NCBI GenBank assembly: GCA_025456145.1
Contig: JALOLD010000005.1
Coordinates: 30,486-94,485, forward strand
DNA length: 64,000 bases
Direction of reading: 5' to 3'
Origin: Thermoanaerobaculales bacterium
GTDB taxonomy: Bacteria; Acidobacteriota; Thermoanaerobaculia; Thermoanaerobaculales; Sulfomarinibacteraceae
Made by a program: the position numbers and the translations under genes
The notes under the pieces: generated by a model
Databases searched by the model: none
Told to the model about the DNA's origin: nothing
Seen by the model: the letters and a program-made list of their open reading frames with translations, nothing else
Shown here: positions 16,068-24,607 of the stretch, piece by piece
How positions within the stretch are numbered: position 1 is the stretch's first letter
How the letters are laid out: each line of letters starts with the position of its first letter

Positions 16068-16932
16068 GCCGCGCCCCGCCGAGCTCGACGAGGTGGTCGA
16101 CGATCGCGGCCGCCACGTCGATCCCGGTGGTCGCCTCGAGGAAGCTGAAGCCGGGGGTCGGGTTGACCTCGCCGACCAGGGTCCTCTCGTCGTCGCGGAG
16201 CAGGTCGACCCCGCAGACCCCGAGCCCGATGGTCCGGGTCGCCGCGACCGCGAGGGCGGCCGCGGCCCGGTCGGGCTCGATCGGCTCGCCGCGACCGCCG
16301 CGGGCGGCATTCGAGCGCCACTCGCCGCCGACCGCCGAGAAGCGCGCCGCCGCGACCACCCGGTCGCCGACGACGAGCAGCCGGTCGCTTCGGCCCGCGG
16401 TCTCGACGTGCTCCTGGACGATGATCTCGTCGCCGAGGCGCCACAGGCTGTCGAGCACCGCCTCGAGGTGATCGGCCGACCGGCAGAGGATCACCCCGAC
16501 GCCCATTCGCGACCGACGCTGCTTGACGACCACCGGGAAGCGCAGCCGGGTACGGACGGCGGCGGCAAGAGCCTCGGGATCGGCGCCGGCCAGGGTCGTC
16601 GGTACCGGCAGACCGGCGGCGGCGAGCGCCGCGACGGTGCGCCAATGGTCCCGGCCGACGCGGACCGCCGGCGCCGGGTTGGGCGTCGCGGCGCCGGCCC
16701 CGGTGAACGCTTCGAGAACCGCGAGCAGACTGTCCGGACGCCAGTTGCCGACCCTCGCGAGCACCGCGTCGGGTCCGGGGCCCGGTTCGAGCGGCCAGCG
16801 TCCGCCCTCGCTCGACACGACGATCGTCGTCGCGTCGACGACGTCCAGCGCGACGCCGCGGGCGGCGGCGGCGGCGGCCAGGCGGCGGTTGCTCGCGGTC
16901 TCCGGTCGCGCGCTGAGCAGCAGGATCCGCAC
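16006..16932 (-). CDS. RimK-like ATP-grasp ligase
   Basis: This is a 308-residue ATP-grasp enzyme. The N-terminal domain begins VRILLLSARPETASNRRL. The ATP-binding lysine region is FPVVVKQRRSRMGVGV, followed by IIVQEHVE and the metal-binding end EVNPTPGFSFLEATTG. RimK-type ligases join an amino acid to a protein or small-molecule carboxylate; the substrate cannot be deduced. The GTG at 16932 sits 6 bases downstream of TACAAT (reverse complement of 16939-16944), suggesting a leaderless mRNA. The C-terminal 20 residues are Pro/Arg/Gly-rich and antisense to the ferritin tail, so they may be a recent extension. Confidence 0.83.
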   Translation of the reverse strand: MRILLLSARPETASNRRLAAAAAARGVALDVVDATTIVVSSEGGRWPLEPGPGPDAVLARVGNWRPDSLLAVLEAFTGAGAATPNPAPAVRVGRDHWRTVAALAAAGLPVPTTLAGADPEALAAAVRTRLRFPVVVKQRRSRMGVGVILCRSADHLEAVLDSLWRLGDEIIVQEHVETAGRSDRLLVVGDRVVAAARFSAVGGEWRSNAARGGRGEPIEPDRAAAALAVAATRTIGLGVCGVDLLRDDERTLVGEVNPTPGFSFLEATTGIDVAAAIVDHLVELGGARPTRPGSGPPRPAGRRAHGRS

Positions 16933-17017
16933 CCCGGCATTGTACGTCGCGACCGCCGTACCGGCCCCGTATGGCCATCCGGAGAGGGTCCGGGATGAAC
17001 CTCGCCGGCGCTCCGGG

Positions 17018-17023
17018 TATACT
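17018..17023 (+). promoter_or_regulatory. -10 box six bases before the DUF4388 start codon
   Basis: TATACT at 17018-17023 is followed by CCCGGG and then ATG at 17030. The usual -10-to-start distance puts the first transcribed base at or next to the A of ATG, so the mRNA would be leaderless. No Shine-Dalgarno site is present. Confidence 0.6.
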
Positions 17024-17029
17024 CCCGGG

Positions 17030-18406
17030 ATGATCCGCGGGAACCTCGATCGCCTCCACCTCGGCGATCTCCTGCACTGGCTCGAGCTCGGTGGGCAGAC
17101 CGGTCGGCTGACTCTCACCGACCGGGTCGGCGAGCGCCGTCTCGATCTCCTGCACGGCCGGATCGTCTATGTCTCCTCGACCGTGCCCGAGGAGCGGCTC
17201 GCCTCCTGGCTCGCCCGCGACGGGCTGCTTCCGGCGACCTCGGTCCGCCGCCTGCTCGCCGCATCGATGCTCCGCCACGAGCTCTTCACGGATGTCCTGC
17301 TCGCCGAGCGGGCGATCAGCGAGACCGCCCTCGGGGCGTCATTGACGGTGCTCGCCGAGCTCATGATGAGCCGGATCCTCGACGCCGCCGAGCTTCGCTT
17401 CGAGCTCGACCCGAACCACCCGATCCGCGATCCGTCCGGGCTCTACCTCAGCCTGACGCCGAGCCGTCTCCTGCTCGACTCGGCCCGCCGAGTCGACGAG
17501 TCGAAGTACCCGCGCTCGACCTCGCCGTCGCCGGTGCTGCCCCTCGACGAGGAGGCGGTGGAGGACTTCTTCTGGCAGCTCGTCCGCCAGGGCATCCCGG
17601 GCGACGACCCGGTCGATGGCGACCAGCTCAGCGCGCTGCACGACATCGTCCGCAACGTCATGGCGAGCCTCGCCCAGTGGCTCGCCTCGAGCACCGGCCT
17701 GGTGCCCCAGCCGGCCGATCAGGGCGAGATCATGGCGGCCGCCCTGGACACCACCGGCCGCGTCCGGTTGTTCGGGCTGCCGCAGACCGCCTGGAATCTG
17801 ATGGTCCTCGCCTGCTCGATCCGGGCCGATGAGCTGACCCCCCCGGGGGCGCTCGCCGAGATCGACGACTTCGCCGCCGCGCTCGATCTGTGGCCGGAGG
17901 TCACCGCCGGTCGGCGGTGGGAGCGGGGCCGGGCCGGCGCCCTCGACCGGCTGACCCGGCGTGCCGCGATCGTCTGGTCGCGAGGCGCCGCCGCCGCCGC
18001 CGCCGAGCTCGAGGCCGACCCCGGCGCCGCCGAGCTGGCCGCCCATCTCCTCACCGTGCCCACCGACCTCGTGCTCTGGGTGCTCGCCGCCCTCCCGGTA
18101 CCCCACAACGGAATCCGCCGCGCGCTGCTCGCCGAGCTTCCCCGCCGGATCGGCGCCGGGCTGAGCCACCTCGCCGACTTCCCGCCCGAGATCCGGCAGG
18201 TGCTGCACGGCGCCCGACCGACGCTGCTCGGCGCCTGCCTGCACGTCAGCCGCGGCCTGGTCCCCTCGGCGGCGGTCTGGCCGATGACGATGCCCGACGA
18301 CGAGGCGATGCTCTCGCTCGCCGCGCCCGATCGGCTCCAGCGGGCGGCGGCCGCCGCTCGTCAGGCGGTCGAGGGGCTCGGTCCGACGGCGCCTCCGGTC
18401 GGCTGA
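17030..18406 (+). CDS. Large DUF4388 (PATAN-type) domain protein
   Basis: This 458-residue soluble protein begins MIRGNLDRLHLGDLLHWLE, then QTGRLTLTD and LDLLHGRIVYVSS, the DUF4388 signature over about residues 1-100. The middle (about 100-230) is helical and may include a second degenerate copy. The C-terminal half is Ala/Leu-rich helical with no motif I recognise. It converges tail-to-tail on the MglA-like GTPase/kinase fusion with only six bases between the stops. DUF4388 proteins and MglA-type GTPases recur in the same signalling contexts, so a functional link is plausible but inferred. Confidence 0.75.
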   Translation: MIRGNLDRLHLGDLLHWLELGGQTGRLTLTDRVGERRLDLLHGRIVYVSSTVPEERLASWLARDGLLPATSVRRLLAASMLRHELFTDVLLAERAISETALGASLTVLAELMMSRILDAAELRFELDPNHPIRDPSGLYLSLTPSRLLLDSARRVDESKYPRSTSPSPVLPLDEEAVEDFFWQLVRQGIPGDDPVDGDQLSALHDIVRNVMASLAQWLASSTGLVPQPADQGEIMAAALDTTGRVRLFGLPQTAWNLMVLACSIRADELTPPGALAEIDDFAAALDLWPEVTAGRRWERGRAGALDRLTRRAAIVWSRGAAAAAAELEADPGAAELAAHLLTVPTDLVLWVLAALPVPHNGIRRALLAELPRRIGAGLSHLADFPPEIRQVLHGARPTLLGACLHVSRGLVPSAAVWPMTMPDDEAMLSLAAPDRLQRAAAAARQAVEGLGPTAPPVG

Positions 18407-18412
18407 GACCGG

Positions 18413-20542
18413 TTACTGGGGTAGGGCCAGTGACGCCTGGAGGCCGGCCGGCTCGCGTCGGGCGAGGGTCAGGCGGCCACCGTGACGCTCGACCGTCTGG
18501 CGGGCGATCGCGAGGCCGAGGCCGATCCCCCGGTGGCCCCCCCGCTTGCCCGCGGCGCCCTGCCAAAACGGCTCGGTGGCGCGCGACAGCTCGTCGGCGG
18601 CGAGGCCCGCACCGGTGTCCGAGACCTTGAGCTCGATCCAGGGCCGCCCGGCCCGCATCGCCCGCCGCACCTCGATCCGAACCTCGCCCCCGGCGGGGGT
18701 GTGCTCGATCGCGTTCTTGACCACCGCGCGCAGCGCCGTGGCCAGGGCCTCGGCATCGCACGAGATGGTCGTCAGATCGCTCGGGCTGAGGACCTTGATC
18801 TCGACCTCGAAGCGTCGGGCGAGATCGCGGAGCGGCGCCACCGTGGCGCGCAGCAGCTCGGCGAGCCCGGCCGGTCGCACCTCGGGCGCCCGGCCTTGGC
18901 CGACCACTGCCGCTGCCTGGGCGACGCTGTCGATGAGCTCGGCGAGGGTCGCGGCCTCGCCGCGGATGATGTCCAGGAAACGGGAGGTCGTGTCCGGCGG
19001 GGCGTCGCGGACCCGGTCGAGAGCGCCGACCGCCGTGACCAGCGAGGCGACCGGCGTCTTCAGCTGGCTCGCGATCCGCGAGATCAGCTCGCTCTTGACG
19101 CGGTCGAGGCCCTCGAGCTCGCGGTTGAGCCGCCGGACCTCGTCGAGGGTCGTCCTGAGCTCGTCGGTGCGCTGGACGACCGTGCTTTCGAGACCGGTCC
19201 GGCTCTCCTCGAGCTGGCGGAAGGCGAGGGCGTTGGCGTAGCCCATCGCGGCCGTCGCCGCGAGGATGACGGCGAGCTCGAGATCGTCGTCGTCGAGCGG
19301 CGATCGTCCCCGGACTCGGTACACCGTGAGGAGCCCGAGCAACCGGTCGTTCGCCACCATCGGTGCGGCGACCGCGGACGAGAAGCCGCTGTCCTCGACC
19401 GCGAGCTGCGCCGCGCTCACGGTGGCGCCCTCGAGGTCGGCGGCGATCAGCACCGGCTCGCCGGCGGCGGCGATCTCTTGGGCGACCGCTCGTTCGCCGG
19501 CCCTGGTCGCGAGCAGCGGATCGCGCTCGACCCCGTGGACCACCGCCTCCCTGAGCTCGCCGGCGCCCGGAACGATCAGCACCGCGGTTCCCTGCACCCC
19601 GAGATGGGCGACCGCGGTCCTGACGAGCATCCGGAGGACGTCGGCCGGGTCGCGCTGGTGGGTGATGGCGCGCCCGAAGTCGGCGATCGCGCGGATGACC
19701 CGGACCTTGCGGTCGAGCTGCCTGCTGACCGTCTCGAGCCGCGCTCCGAGATCGGTCATGGCGAGGTTGGCTCGCACCGCCTCGCCGACCAGGACGTCGG
19801 CGGGCAACGGCCCGGTCTCGTCGGAAGGTCGGTCGGGGGTCGTGACCTCGATGTCGTCGATCGCGGCGCCGGGATCCGGCGCGCTCACGAACGGCTCGAG
19901 CGCCGCGCGGGTCTGCTGGCGCAACCGGTCGATCGCGTGCCCCGTGGTGTCGATGCCGAGCCGGTCGGCGAGCGACACGAGCGTGCTCTCGGTGATCGCG
20001 GCGAACGCGTCCATGACCCCGTCGCCGGAGATCGCGATGGTCGGGAAGGCGGGCCGGGCCTCGGGGTTGAGCGCGGTCTCGAGGTCCGCGATGGAGAGCT
20101 GGTCGGCGAGGTCGCGCTTGTTGTACTGGAGGACCAGCGGCAGGGTCTGGGGGTCGATGCCGTTGGCCTCGAGGTTCTCCCTGAGGTTGGCCGCCGACTG
20201 GCGGTTCGCCTCGAGCTGGTCGGGCTGGCTATCGGCGACGAAGATCACGCCGTCGGCGCCGGCGAGGACCGCCCGGCGGGTGGCGTTGTACTGGACCTGT
20301 CCGGGGACGGTGTAGAGCTGGATGGTCAGCCGGTAGCCGCGGATTCGACCGAGGTTGAGCGACAGGAGGTCGAAGAAGAGGGTGCGGTCCGAGGCGGTGT
20401 TGAGCGAGTAGAGCCGGGTCCGACGCTGAGGGTCGGTGACCCGGTGGACGTGCTTGAGGCAGGTGGTCTTCCCCCCGAGGGCCGGGCCGTAGTAGACGAT
20501 CTTGACCTTGATCTGCCGGTACTGGTTGTCGAACTGGACCAT
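18413..20542 (-). CDS. MglA-like small GTPase fused to GAF and histidine-kinase-like domains
   Basis: This 709-residue protein has three modules. Residues 1-190 form an MglA-family GTPase: P-loop GPALGGKT (19-26), switch region LYTVPGQVQY (76-85), and NKRD (141-144). Residues about 275-430 form a GAF-type sensor domain. Residues about 480-709 match a histidine kinase: N-box VVKNAIEHTP, G1 DTGAG, and G2 GIGLGLAIARQTVERHGG. The H-box reads ASQLKTPV where SHELRTPL is expected, so the phosphoacceptor His is Ser492. The ATPase boxes are intact, so it may bind ATP but probably cannot autophosphorylate in the usual way. The start is ATG with a GGGAGG site. A TACAAT box (reverse of 20656-20661) lies about 110 bases upstream. 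Confidence 0.9.
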   Translation of the reverse strand: MVQFDNQYRQIKVKIVYYGPALGGKTTCLKHVHRVTDPQRRTRLYSLNTASDRTLFFDLLSLNLGRIRGYRLTIQLYTVPGQVQYNATRRAVLAGADGVIFVADSQPDQLEANRQSAANLRENLEANGIDPQTLPLVLQYNKRDLADQLSIADLETALNPEARPAFPTIAISGDGVMDAFAAITESTLVSLADRLGIDTTGHAIDRLRQQTRAALEPFVSAPDPGAAIDDIEVTTPDRPSDETGPLPADVLVGEAVRANLAMTDLGARLETVSRQLDRKVRVIRAIADFGRAITHQRDPADVLRMLVRTAVAHLGVQGTAVLIVPGAGELREAVVHGVERDPLLATRAGERAVAQEIAAAGEPVLIAADLEGATVSAAQLAVEDSGFSSAVAAPMVANDRLLGLLTVYRVRGRSPLDDDDLELAVILAATAAMGYANALAFRQLEESRTGLESTVVQRTDELRTTLDEVRRLNRELEGLDRVKSELISRIASQLKTPVASLVTAVGALDRVRDAPPDTTSRFLDIIRGEAATLAELIDSVAQAAAVVGQGRAPEVRPAGLAELLRATVAPLRDLARRFEVEIKVLSPSDLTTISCDAEALATALRAVVKNAIEHTPAGGEVRIEVRRAMRAGRPWIELKVSDTGAGLAADELSRATEPFWQGAAGKRGGHRGIGLGLAIARQTVERHGGRLTLARREPAGLQASLALPQ

Positions 20543-20722
20543 GTGCCTCCCGGCCGGCCGTCGACGCTGATGCCACCCTCGCTCGAGATCGGGCGACCAC
20601 CGCGCGCCGCTTGGTCCCGGCCCTCGGGCCGATGGACGGCAGCGACACGACGGGTATTGTAGCCTGCGCCGGGTACGGTTGACCCGGTCCGGGCCCGACC
20701 GGCGCTCCCGGTCCCGGGCGGC

Positions 20723-21643
20723 TCAACCGCGCGGCCGCGCGGTCGGCCGGTCCCCGAGGCCCGGGTCGGGGCGACGAGGTTCGGCGACCGGCACCGGTCG
20801 GCGGGCCGCCCGGCCCGCGCTCGTCTTGCCGGCGGCGAACCCGACGACCGACGGCTCGGCGAGCTGGAAGCTCGAGTCGCCGGTGATCTCGTCGACCACC
20901 GAGGCGTAGCCGAAGACCAGAACGTCCGGCGGACCGTCCTCGATCCAGAAGACGAGGGCGCCGCCCTCGACCGGTGCCTCGAGCCGCCGTTGGATGTGTC
21001 CATAGGGTGGCAGCTGCAGCCTGACGCGGTCGACGATCTCTCCGTCGGCGTTCTGGACGTCGACCGCCACGGTGGTCGGCCCATCGGTCCACGAGGCGAC
21101 GCCGATGTTGGTCCGGAACCGCTCGCCGTCGTTGAGGATCCCAGCGGCATACCCGAGGGTGCCCCAGTCGACCCCCTGCCAGGTGCCGGCGCCCGGTATG
21201 GTCTGGCCGAACTCGCCGGCGCCGCCCCGGGGGTCGAGGGTGTAGGTCCGCGAGGTCGCGAGAAAGTCGCACTCCTCGACCGGGTCGCAGGCCAGGCTCC
21301 AGTCGGCGAACACCAGGATCGCCCCGGTCCCCCCTCGCGCGAACCCGGATGGTCCGAGCACGTCCCACAGGTTGTAGGTCTCCCACGGGTAGAGGGTGAG
21401 GGAGAGGGTCTCGGCCTGGCGGTTGTCGGTGCCGCTCGGCAGGAACTGGATCACCACCGGCAGGTCGTGGGCCTGCGGGTTGTGGAGCGACAGATCGGTG
21501 TGCCAGACGGTGCCGTTGAGCCCGGCGACGTTGGCCGCCGCCGGCACCATCCACTGGAGCGACAGCTGGGCCTCGGCGGTGACGGCGCCAAAAAGGAGCG
21601 CTGCGGCGGCGGTGCTGAGAACGACCCGTCTCAAGCTCTTCAT
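20723..21643 (-). CDS. Secreted protein of unknown function
   Basis: The 306-residue protein has a clear signal peptide (MKSLRR, then a hydrophobic run ending AEAQ, about residues 1-25). The mature part is predicted beta-rich, with segments such as TDLSLHNP, LPVVIQFLPSG and ETYNLWDVLG that suggest an extracellular immunoglobulin-like or jelly-roll fold. Two Cys lie close together (CDPVEEC) and could form a disulfide. The last 40 residues are Pro/Arg-rich. I do not recognise the family. ATG 21643 has a GGAGG site. It is divergent from the next gene. Confidence 0.7.
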   Translation of the reverse strand: MKSLRRVVLSTAAAALLFGAVTAEAQLSLQWMVPAAANVAGLNGTVWHTDLSLHNPQAHDLPVVIQFLPSGTDNRQAETLSLTLYPWETYNLWDVLGPSGFARGGTGAILVFADWSLACDPVEECDFLATSRTYTLDPRGGAGEFGQTIPGAGTWQGVDWGTLGYAAGILNDGERFRTNIGVASWTDGPTTVAVDVQNADGEIVDRVRLQLPPYGHIQRRLEAPVEGGALVFWIEDGPPDVLVFGYASVVDEITGDSSFQLAEPSVVGFAAGKTSAGRAARRPVPVAEPRRPDPGLGDRPTARPRG

Positions 21644-21782
21644 CTCGACCTCCGGTTTCCCGATGGGGCAAGCTCCGTGCCAGGATCGGTCCTATCGGCG
21701 GGGGGGGAGGCCGCCGGGCGTCCGTCCCCGAAAGTGGACGCAGCGGCCGGGGCGCGGGTCCCCCGGCTATACTCGGGGGAGG

Positions 21783-22334
21783 ATGCGGGTCTCCGGGGCT
21801 CTCCTGCTGCTGCTGGTCATCGCGATGGCGGTGGTCGTGGTCCTGCAGAGCCGCGACCTCGGGGCGAAGCGGGAGGCAGTCGCGGTGATCGCCACCCAGC
21901 TCCGCGAGGAGGGGGTCGCCGGCACCCGGTTCGACCGCGACCGCGCGCTCGAGATCATCCTCGTGCTCGACGGTCTCGCCGCCGACCCCGAGGCGATTGG
22001 GAACCACACCGACGACCTCGCGACGATCGCCGAGACCGCCGCCGGGTGGGCCGCGGGCGCTCCCTCGCCGAGCCCCGAGCTGCACGCCGCGGTGGCGATC
22101 CGCAAGGCCGCGGCCGAGCTGCGAAGCCACGCCGTTCAGCCGTCGCCGAGAACCCTCGACACGGCTCGCCGCGAGCTCGACCGGGCGCGCGACGCGTTGA
22201 CCACCCAGGCGGCCGGCGACGGCACGCTCGCGCCGAGCGGCCTCGTCACCGAGGGCGTCCGCGATCGTCTCGGGAACCTCGAGGCGGCGCAGAAGGAGCG
22301 CGCCCTCGAGATCGACGAGGATTCCGGACAGTAA
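21783..22334 (+). CDS. Single-pass membrane protein of unknown function
   Basis: A 183-residue protein with one N-terminal membrane helix (about residues 5-22, ALLLLLVIAMAVVVVL) and a helical, Ala/Glu/Arg-rich extramembrane part that may form a coiled coil. No family was recognised. A TATACT box at 21768-21773 ends nine bases before the ATG. The intervening GGGGGAGG looks like a ribosome site but would be largely outside the transcript if initiation is at the usual distance. It converges on the small gene at 22359. Confidence 0.65.
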   Translation: MRVSGALLLLLVIAMAVVVVLQSRDLGAKREAVAVIATQLREEGVAGTRFDRDRALEIILVLDGLAADPEAIGNHTDDLATIAETAAGWAAGAPSPSPELHAAVAIRKAAAELRSHAVQPSPRTLDTARRELDRARDALTTQAAGDGTLAPSGLVTEGVRDRLGNLEAAQKERALEIDEDSGQ

Positions 22335-22358
22335 TCGCGGCTCGGTGGGGCGGCGCGC

Positions 22359-22739
22359 TCAGTCGAGGTCGATCGCGAGAGCGAGCCCGTCGAGGATCTC
22401 CGGAGGAATGTTGGTGGTCCGGACCGCGCCAGCGCCGAGCCGCTGCAGGCCGAGGGCGACGATCGCCAGCCAGCGCTGGACCGCGGCGGTCCGCTCGATC
22501 TCGATCGCCGGCCACAGCCGCACCACCGTGGCCCCGTCGCGGTCGGCGACCATGGCGACCGGGTGCAGCGGCCGCGCCAGCTCGACCACCACGCCCTCGA
22601 CCAGCACCGCCCGGCCGTCGTCGCGGAGCCACCGGTCGCCGATCTTGAGCACCGCCCGTCCCCACCGCGAGACGCCGGGCTCGAGCTCGCGCGCGACGCG
22701 GCCGGCGTCGAAGGCGCCGCGGAGCACCAGGTGGGGCAT
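22359..22739 (-). CDS. Hypothetical 126-residue protein
   Basis: This is a soluble protein beginning MPHLVLRGAFDAGRVA and containing a beta-rich stretch (GRAVLVEGVVVELARPLHPVAMVADRDGATVVRLWP) followed by helix and the end LDGLALAIDLD. The family was not recognised. Its ATG overlaps the stop of a 25-codon frame upstream (TGATG), and GAGAGGG lies eight bases before it. It converges on the membrane-protein gene at 21783 and has its back to comF. Confidence 0.6.
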   Translation of the reverse strand: MPHLVLRGAFDAGRVARELEPGVSRWGRAVLKIGDRWLRDDGRAVLVEGVVVELARPLHPVAMVADRDGATVVRLWPAIEIERTAAVQRWLAIVALGLQRLGAGAVRTTNIPPEILDGLALAIDLD

Positions 22740-22816
22740 CAGCGACCCTCTCTCGGGCTCTCGCCGCGCAGGGCGGCGGGACGGTCGACGGCGAGGGCGG
22801 TGGGTCGAGCCGGCAT
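22739..22816 (-). CDS. Candidate 25-residue leader ORF coupled to the hypothetical gene
   Basis: An ATG at 22816 lies six bases after a TATACT box (reverse complement of 22823-22828). It opens a 25-codon frame starting MPARPTALAVDR, whose TGA shares its last base with the next ATG (TGATG). The arrangement looks like a leaderless small ORF translationally coupled to the downstream gene. The peptide is basic and Pro/Arg-rich with no known family. It may only serve to deliver ribosomes. Confidence 0.35.
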   Translation of the reverse strand: MPARPTALAVDRPAALRGESPREGR

Positions 22817-22890
22817 GGCCGGAGTATAGACCGTCGGGTTCGCCCGGCGGCGGTCCCCCGATCTTGTCCGCCGACCCGGACCGAGCTACG

Positions 22891-23628
22891 ATGTGGACCG
22901 TGCGCGTCGGCGGTGTTCGAGCCCTGGCGAGCGCCCTGCAGCAGGCCATTCTGCCCGCCCTGTGCGTGTCATGCGACGCCGTTCTCGCCGGCGAGGACCG
23001 AGGCCTGTGCGGAGCGTGTCGCGGTCGCCTCCTCCCCCTGTCCGGGCCGTGTTGCCCGCGTTGCGGGCAACCGGGGGACAGCTCGGACGAGCCCTGTCTG
23101 GGCTGTGTCGGCACGGCGCCGCCGCAGCAGGCCACGGTGCTGTGGGGCGAGTACGACGGCGTCCTCAGGCGGGCGGTTCTGGCCCTCAAGCACCGGCGGC
23201 ACGACGAGCTCGCGCGACCCCTCGGTCGGCGGCTCGCGGCGGCGATCGTGCTCGCACCCTGGGCGGTCGGCGTCACCTCGGTAGCCCCGGTGCCGTCGCA
23301 CCGGATCCGCCGGCTGCGCCGTGGCGGATGTGCCGCCGCCCTGCTCGCGGCCGAGGTCGCCGCGGCCCTCGGGCGGCCCCGGATCGACGCCCTGCGCCGG
23401 CACGGTCTCGGCCGCCAGGCGGGACGGTCGAGGGCCAAGCGGCTCCGTCTTCCCCGGGGCAGCTTCTCGGCGCGTCGGCGGCTCGCCGGGCAGCGGGTGC
23501 TCCTCGTCGACGACGTGTCGACCACCGGCACGACCCTGCGGCGCGCCGCCGAGACCCTGCTCGCCGCCGGCGCCGACGCCGTCTACTGTGCCGCCCTCGC
23601 CCACGCGGCCGATCCCAGGAGGATCTGA
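22891..23628 (+). CDS. comF: ComF family phosphoribosyltransferase-like protein
   Basis: A 245-residue ComF/GntX-type protein. The N-terminal zinc-ribbon-like region has paired cysteines: CVSC, CGAC, CCPRC and CLGC. The C-terminal phosphoribosyltransferase domain carries the PRPP loop VLLVDDVSTTGTT. ComF is required for DNA uptake in competent bacteria, though many homologues are in non-competent species. ATG 22891 has no ribosome site. GTG 22900 lies seven bases after TACGAT (22887-22892), so it may be the true leaderless start. The stop overlaps the proline dehydrogenase start (TGATG). Confidence 0.88.
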   Translation: MWTVRVGGVRALASALQQAILPALCVSCDAVLAGEDRGLCGACRGRLLPLSGPCCPRCGQPGDSSDEPCLGCVGTAPPQQATVLWGEYDGVLRRAVLALKHRRHDELARPLGRRLAAAIVLAPWAVGVTSVAPVPSHRIRRLRRGGCAAALLAAEVAAALGRPRIDALRRHGLGRQAGRSRAKRLRLPRGSFSARRRLAGQRVLLVDDVSTTGTTLRRAAETLLAAGADAVYCAALAHAADPRRI

Positions 23629-24533
23629 TGACCCTGTTCGACTCGCTCGTCCGGCACGGCATGCCCTTCGTCCCCCGATCGATCGTCGGCAAGGTCGCCC
23701 GGCGCTATGTCGCCGGCGAGGAGGTCTCCGACGCGGTGCGGATCATCCGCGAGCTCAACTCGGAGGGCGCCATGGCGACGGTCGACGTGCTCGGCGAGGA
23801 GGTTCGCGACCCGGCGCGGGCGGCGGCGGCGGTCGACCAGTACCTGGCGCTGCTCGACACCATCGATCGCGAGGGCATCGACGCCAACGTGTCGGTCAAA
23901 CCGACCATGCTCGGCCTCAAGATCGACGAGGCGATGTGCGAGCAACACATCGCGGCCATCGTCCACCGCGCCGCGGGGCTCGACAACTTCGTCCGCATCG
24001 ACATGGAGGACCACACCTGCACCGATGCGACCCTGCGGATCTACCGCGCGCTTCGGGCCGACTCGAGCAACGTCGGGGTCGTCCTCCAGTCCTACCTCCA
24101 TCGCACCGTGGCCGATGTCGGCGCCCTCCTGCCGTTGACCCCCAACATCAGGCTGTGCAAGGGGATCTACCGCGAGCCGCGGTCGCTCGCCTGGACCCAG
24201 TACGAGACGGTCCGCGCCAACTTCGTCTACCTCATGGAGAAGCTCCTCGAGGGCGGCGCCTATCTCGCGATCGCCACCCACGACCCCTACCTGGTCTGGG
24301 CCGGGATGACCGCGGTCGACCGGCTCGGGCTCGACCCGCAGGACTACGAGTTCCAGATGCTCCTCGGGGTCGACCCGGAGTTGCGGCGGGTCATCCTCGA
24401 CCGCGGCCACCGGCTCCGGGTGTACGTTCCGTTCGGCCGCGACTGGTATCCCTACTCGATGCGTCGCCTGCGCGAGAACCCCACCGTCGCGCACCACGTC
24501 ACCCGGGCGATGCTCGGGCTCGGTCCGCGTTGA
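23628..24533 (+). CDS. Proline dehydrogenase
   Basis: The 301-residue protein is a single-domain, FAD-dependent proline dehydrogenase (PutA N-domain/PRODH TIM barrel). Recognisable blocks are NVSVKPTMLGL, RIDMEDHTCTDATLRIYR, VVLQSYLHRT, IRLCKGIYREP, ATHDP, YEFQMLLGV and RVYVPFGRDWYPYSMRRLRENP. It oxidises proline to pyrroline-5-carboxylate and passes electrons to the quinone pool. It lacks the P5C dehydrogenase part of PutA, so that enzyme must be elsewhere. AGGAGG at 23618-23623 precedes the start, which overlaps the comF stop. Confidence 0.95.
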   Translation: MTLFDSLVRHGMPFVPRSIVGKVARRYVAGEEVSDAVRIIRELNSEGAMATVDVLGEEVRDPARAAAAVDQYLALLDTIDREGIDANVSVKPTMLGLKIDEAMCEQHIAAIVHRAAGLDNFVRIDMEDHTCTDATLRIYRALRADSSNVGVVLQSYLHRTVADVGALLPLTPNIRLCKGIYREPRSLAWTQYETVRANFVYLMEKLLEGGAYLAIATHDPYLVWAGMTAVDRLGLDPQDYEFQMLLGVDPELRRVILDRGHRLRVYVPFGRDWYPYSMRRLRENPTVAHHVTRAMLGLGPR

Positions 24534-24549
24534 CCGCCGACGACGGAGT

Positions 24550-24578
24550 TTGAGACGAGCCGGAATCCGGAGTATCCT
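24550..24578 (+). promoter_or_regulatory. Promoter of the carboxypeptidase-regulatory/TPR gene
   Basis: TTGAGA at 24550-24555 and TATCCT at 24573-24578 are separated by 17 bases. The leader to ATG 24608 is about 23 bases and contains GGGGAGGGG as a ribosome site. Confidence 0.6.
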
Positions 24579-24607
24579 GAGCCTGACCGACCGCCGGGGA
24601 GGGGATC

